Shown piece by piece: positions 5,058 through 5,780 of a DNA stretch of 5,780 nt (its first letter is position 1; every line of letters begins with the position of its first letter). The notes under the pieces are model-generated. The model did not search any database. It was not told the DNA's origin and worked only from the letters and a program-made list of their open reading frames with translations. The position numbers were made by a program, and so were the translations under genes. Source of the DNA: Verrucomicrobiia bacterium (lineage in GTDB: Bacteria; Verrucomicrobiota; Verrucomicrobiia; Verrucomicrobiales; Akkermansiaceae); the NCBI GenBank assembly GCA_947460915.1, contig CANHKJ010000202.1, forward strand, positions 1-5,780, given 5' to 3'.

Positions 5058-5780
5058 TTGACTTCGCTTTCTGAGCTTCGATAAATTCTACAATCTCCTT
5101 CATTACCGCATTGTTCGGCTGCGCGAGATTGCCCCCGATGTTGCCGTGATCGGTTCCGACCATCAATTTTCCTGAAACTTGTTTGTGGCCAGCAGCAGCG
5201 CGAGCGGAGAGATAGAAAATGTTTTCCTCTGCACGCATCGCCATGTCCTTCTCGGCATACAGCACCAATTGCGGTGCACAGGGTTCTTTGGCGTAATGCA
5301 ATGGCGCTGCATCATCTACTACAATTGTAGTATCTGCTAGGCCACGCTCAGCGCGAATGGTGAAATGGGTGATGGTTTGACCGCTGAGTGAAATCACACC
5401 AGCAAGGTCGGTATGAGCATCACCATGGCTACCAAGCCATCGTTTGTCATTGCCCAACATCAGCGAAAGGTAGCCGCCTGCCGAATGACCAGCGACGAAA
5501 ATTTTCTGCGGGTCACCGCCATGAGACGCGGCATGAGATTTCACCCAATGAACGGCAGCCGCAGCATCCTCGATGTAAGTCGGATATTTCACCTGCGGGT
5601 GAAGTCGATAGCCGACACAAGCCACGAGCAAGCCCTTTGCCGCAAAAGCCCGCGCAACAGCAACGGAGCTCGCATCATTCTTGCTGCCGCCTGTCATGCC
5701 ACCACCGTGAAACCAGACGAGGCAGGGAAGTTTCTCGTTCGACTCCGGCCGATAGAGATCCAGTTGGCAGGCTGATTCTC
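5041..5780 (-). CDS. Alpha/beta-hydrolase (HSL/BD-FAE-type esterase), N-terminus beyond the right edge
   Basis: The frame is open to the window edge, so the first Met inside the window (5697) is not the start. The 27 codons before it read on as LDLYRPES...LPCLVWFHGGG, giving the HGGG oxyanion-hole motif typical of hormone-sensitive-lipase-like and carboxylesterase-type hydrolases. About 245 residues are visible; only the extreme N-terminus, possibly with a signal peptide, is missing. Catalytic residues are the nucleophile Ser in GHSAGG (codon 5484-5482), Asp in LYAEKDMAM (5247-5245) and His in GTDHGN (5148-5146). Other family marks are the VACVGYRLHP strand and Y-I-E-D-A-A-A-A-V-H-W-V before the nucleophile. 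Likely substrates are short-chain esters or sugar/aryl esters, but specificity cannot be read. The stop (TGA at 5043-5041) lies inside the convergent dioxygenase gene. A perfect 16-bp palindrome lies within the gene at 5317-5332. Confidence 0.92.
   Translation of the reverse strand, partial: ESACQLDLYRPESNEKLPCLVWFHGGGMTGGSKNDASSVAVARAFAAKGLLVACVGYRLHPQVKYPTYIEDAAAAVHWVKSHAASHGGDPQKIFVAGHSAGGYLSLMLGNDKRWLGSHGDAHTDLAGVISLSGQTITHFTIRAERGLADTTIVVDDAAPLHYAKEPCAPQLVLYAEKDMAMRAEENIFYLSARAAAGHKQVSGKLMVGTDHGNIGGNLAQPNNAVMKEIVEFIEAQKAKSISQPE
5317..5332. promoter_or_regulatory. Perfect 16-bp palindrome with a BlaI/MecI/CopY-like operator core, inside the esterase gene
   Basis: TACTACAATTGTAGTA is an exact palindrome. 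Its core TACA-AT-TGTA fits the TACA-NN-TGTA dyad bound by winged-helix repressors of the BlaI/MecI/CopY family, and the flanking TACTACA/TGTAGTA resembles their longer boxes. It encodes part of A-D-T-T-I-V-V-D-D on the minus strand, so it could be a chance result of codon choice. No promoter is evident beside it and no BlaI-type regulator gene is in the window. Confidence 0.3.

Noticed and set aside
5413..5775. 120-codon plus-strand frame opposite the esterase gene
   Set aside because: The minus-strand frame carries HGGG, GHSAGG and the rest of the catalytic triad; the plus frame has no recognisable features.

Overview
The window reads as an ordinary chromosomal stretch of a Gram-negative-type bacterium with roughly balanced GC. 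Three proteins carry export signals: a Tat signal, a Sec signal and a lipoprotein signal. The gene mix (TIM-barrel hydroxypyruvate-isomerase-like protein, Tat-exported intradiol dioxygenase, FAS1 protein, HSL-type esterase) would fit the Verrucomicrobiota/Planctomycetota or Bacteroidota. I lean to Verrucomicrobiota, but this is inference from gene content; there is no rRNA or other marker.

Layout, left to right. (1) On the minus strand, a beta-CASP metallo-beta-lactamase-fold ribonuclease-like protein (1595 to 195) is followed after 12 bp by the first 60 codons of a hydroxypyruvate-isomerase-like TIM-barrel protein that leaves the window at position 1. (2) A T-tailed hairpin (1704-1752) ends transcription of a small alanine/lysine-rich lipoprotein gene (2084 to 1782, minus). 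(3) That gene is divergent from a secreted single-domain FAS1 protein (2286-2846, plus). The 201-bp gap between them holds a strong 50-bp interrupted palindrome (2160-2209). (4) Convergent to the FAS1 gene is an AI-2E family membrane permease (4252 to 2942, minus), with a probable terminator and a perfect 8-bp hairpin in the short gap. (5) Divergent from the permease is a Tat-exported intradiol-type dioxygenase (4380-5057, plus). Its 3' end overlaps by 17 bp, tail to tail, an alpha/beta-hydrolase (esterase) gene that runs in from the right edge (past 5780 to 5041, minus).

The genes do not form one obvious pathway. The only likely co-transcribed pair is the beta-CASP protein with the isomerase-like protein. 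I found no CRISPR array, tRNA, rRNA, transposase or phage gene and no clear novel multi-gene system. The points most worth a second look are non-coding or structural: the 50-bp palindrome in the divergent gap, a perfect 16-bp palindrome inside the esterase gene that matches the TACA-NN-TGTA operator core of BlaI/MecI/CopY repressors, and a small helical lipoprotein ending in lysine that recalls Braun's lipoprotein. Two genes (beta-CASP and AI-2E) extend to upstream TTG codons, but internal ATG starts are better supported.
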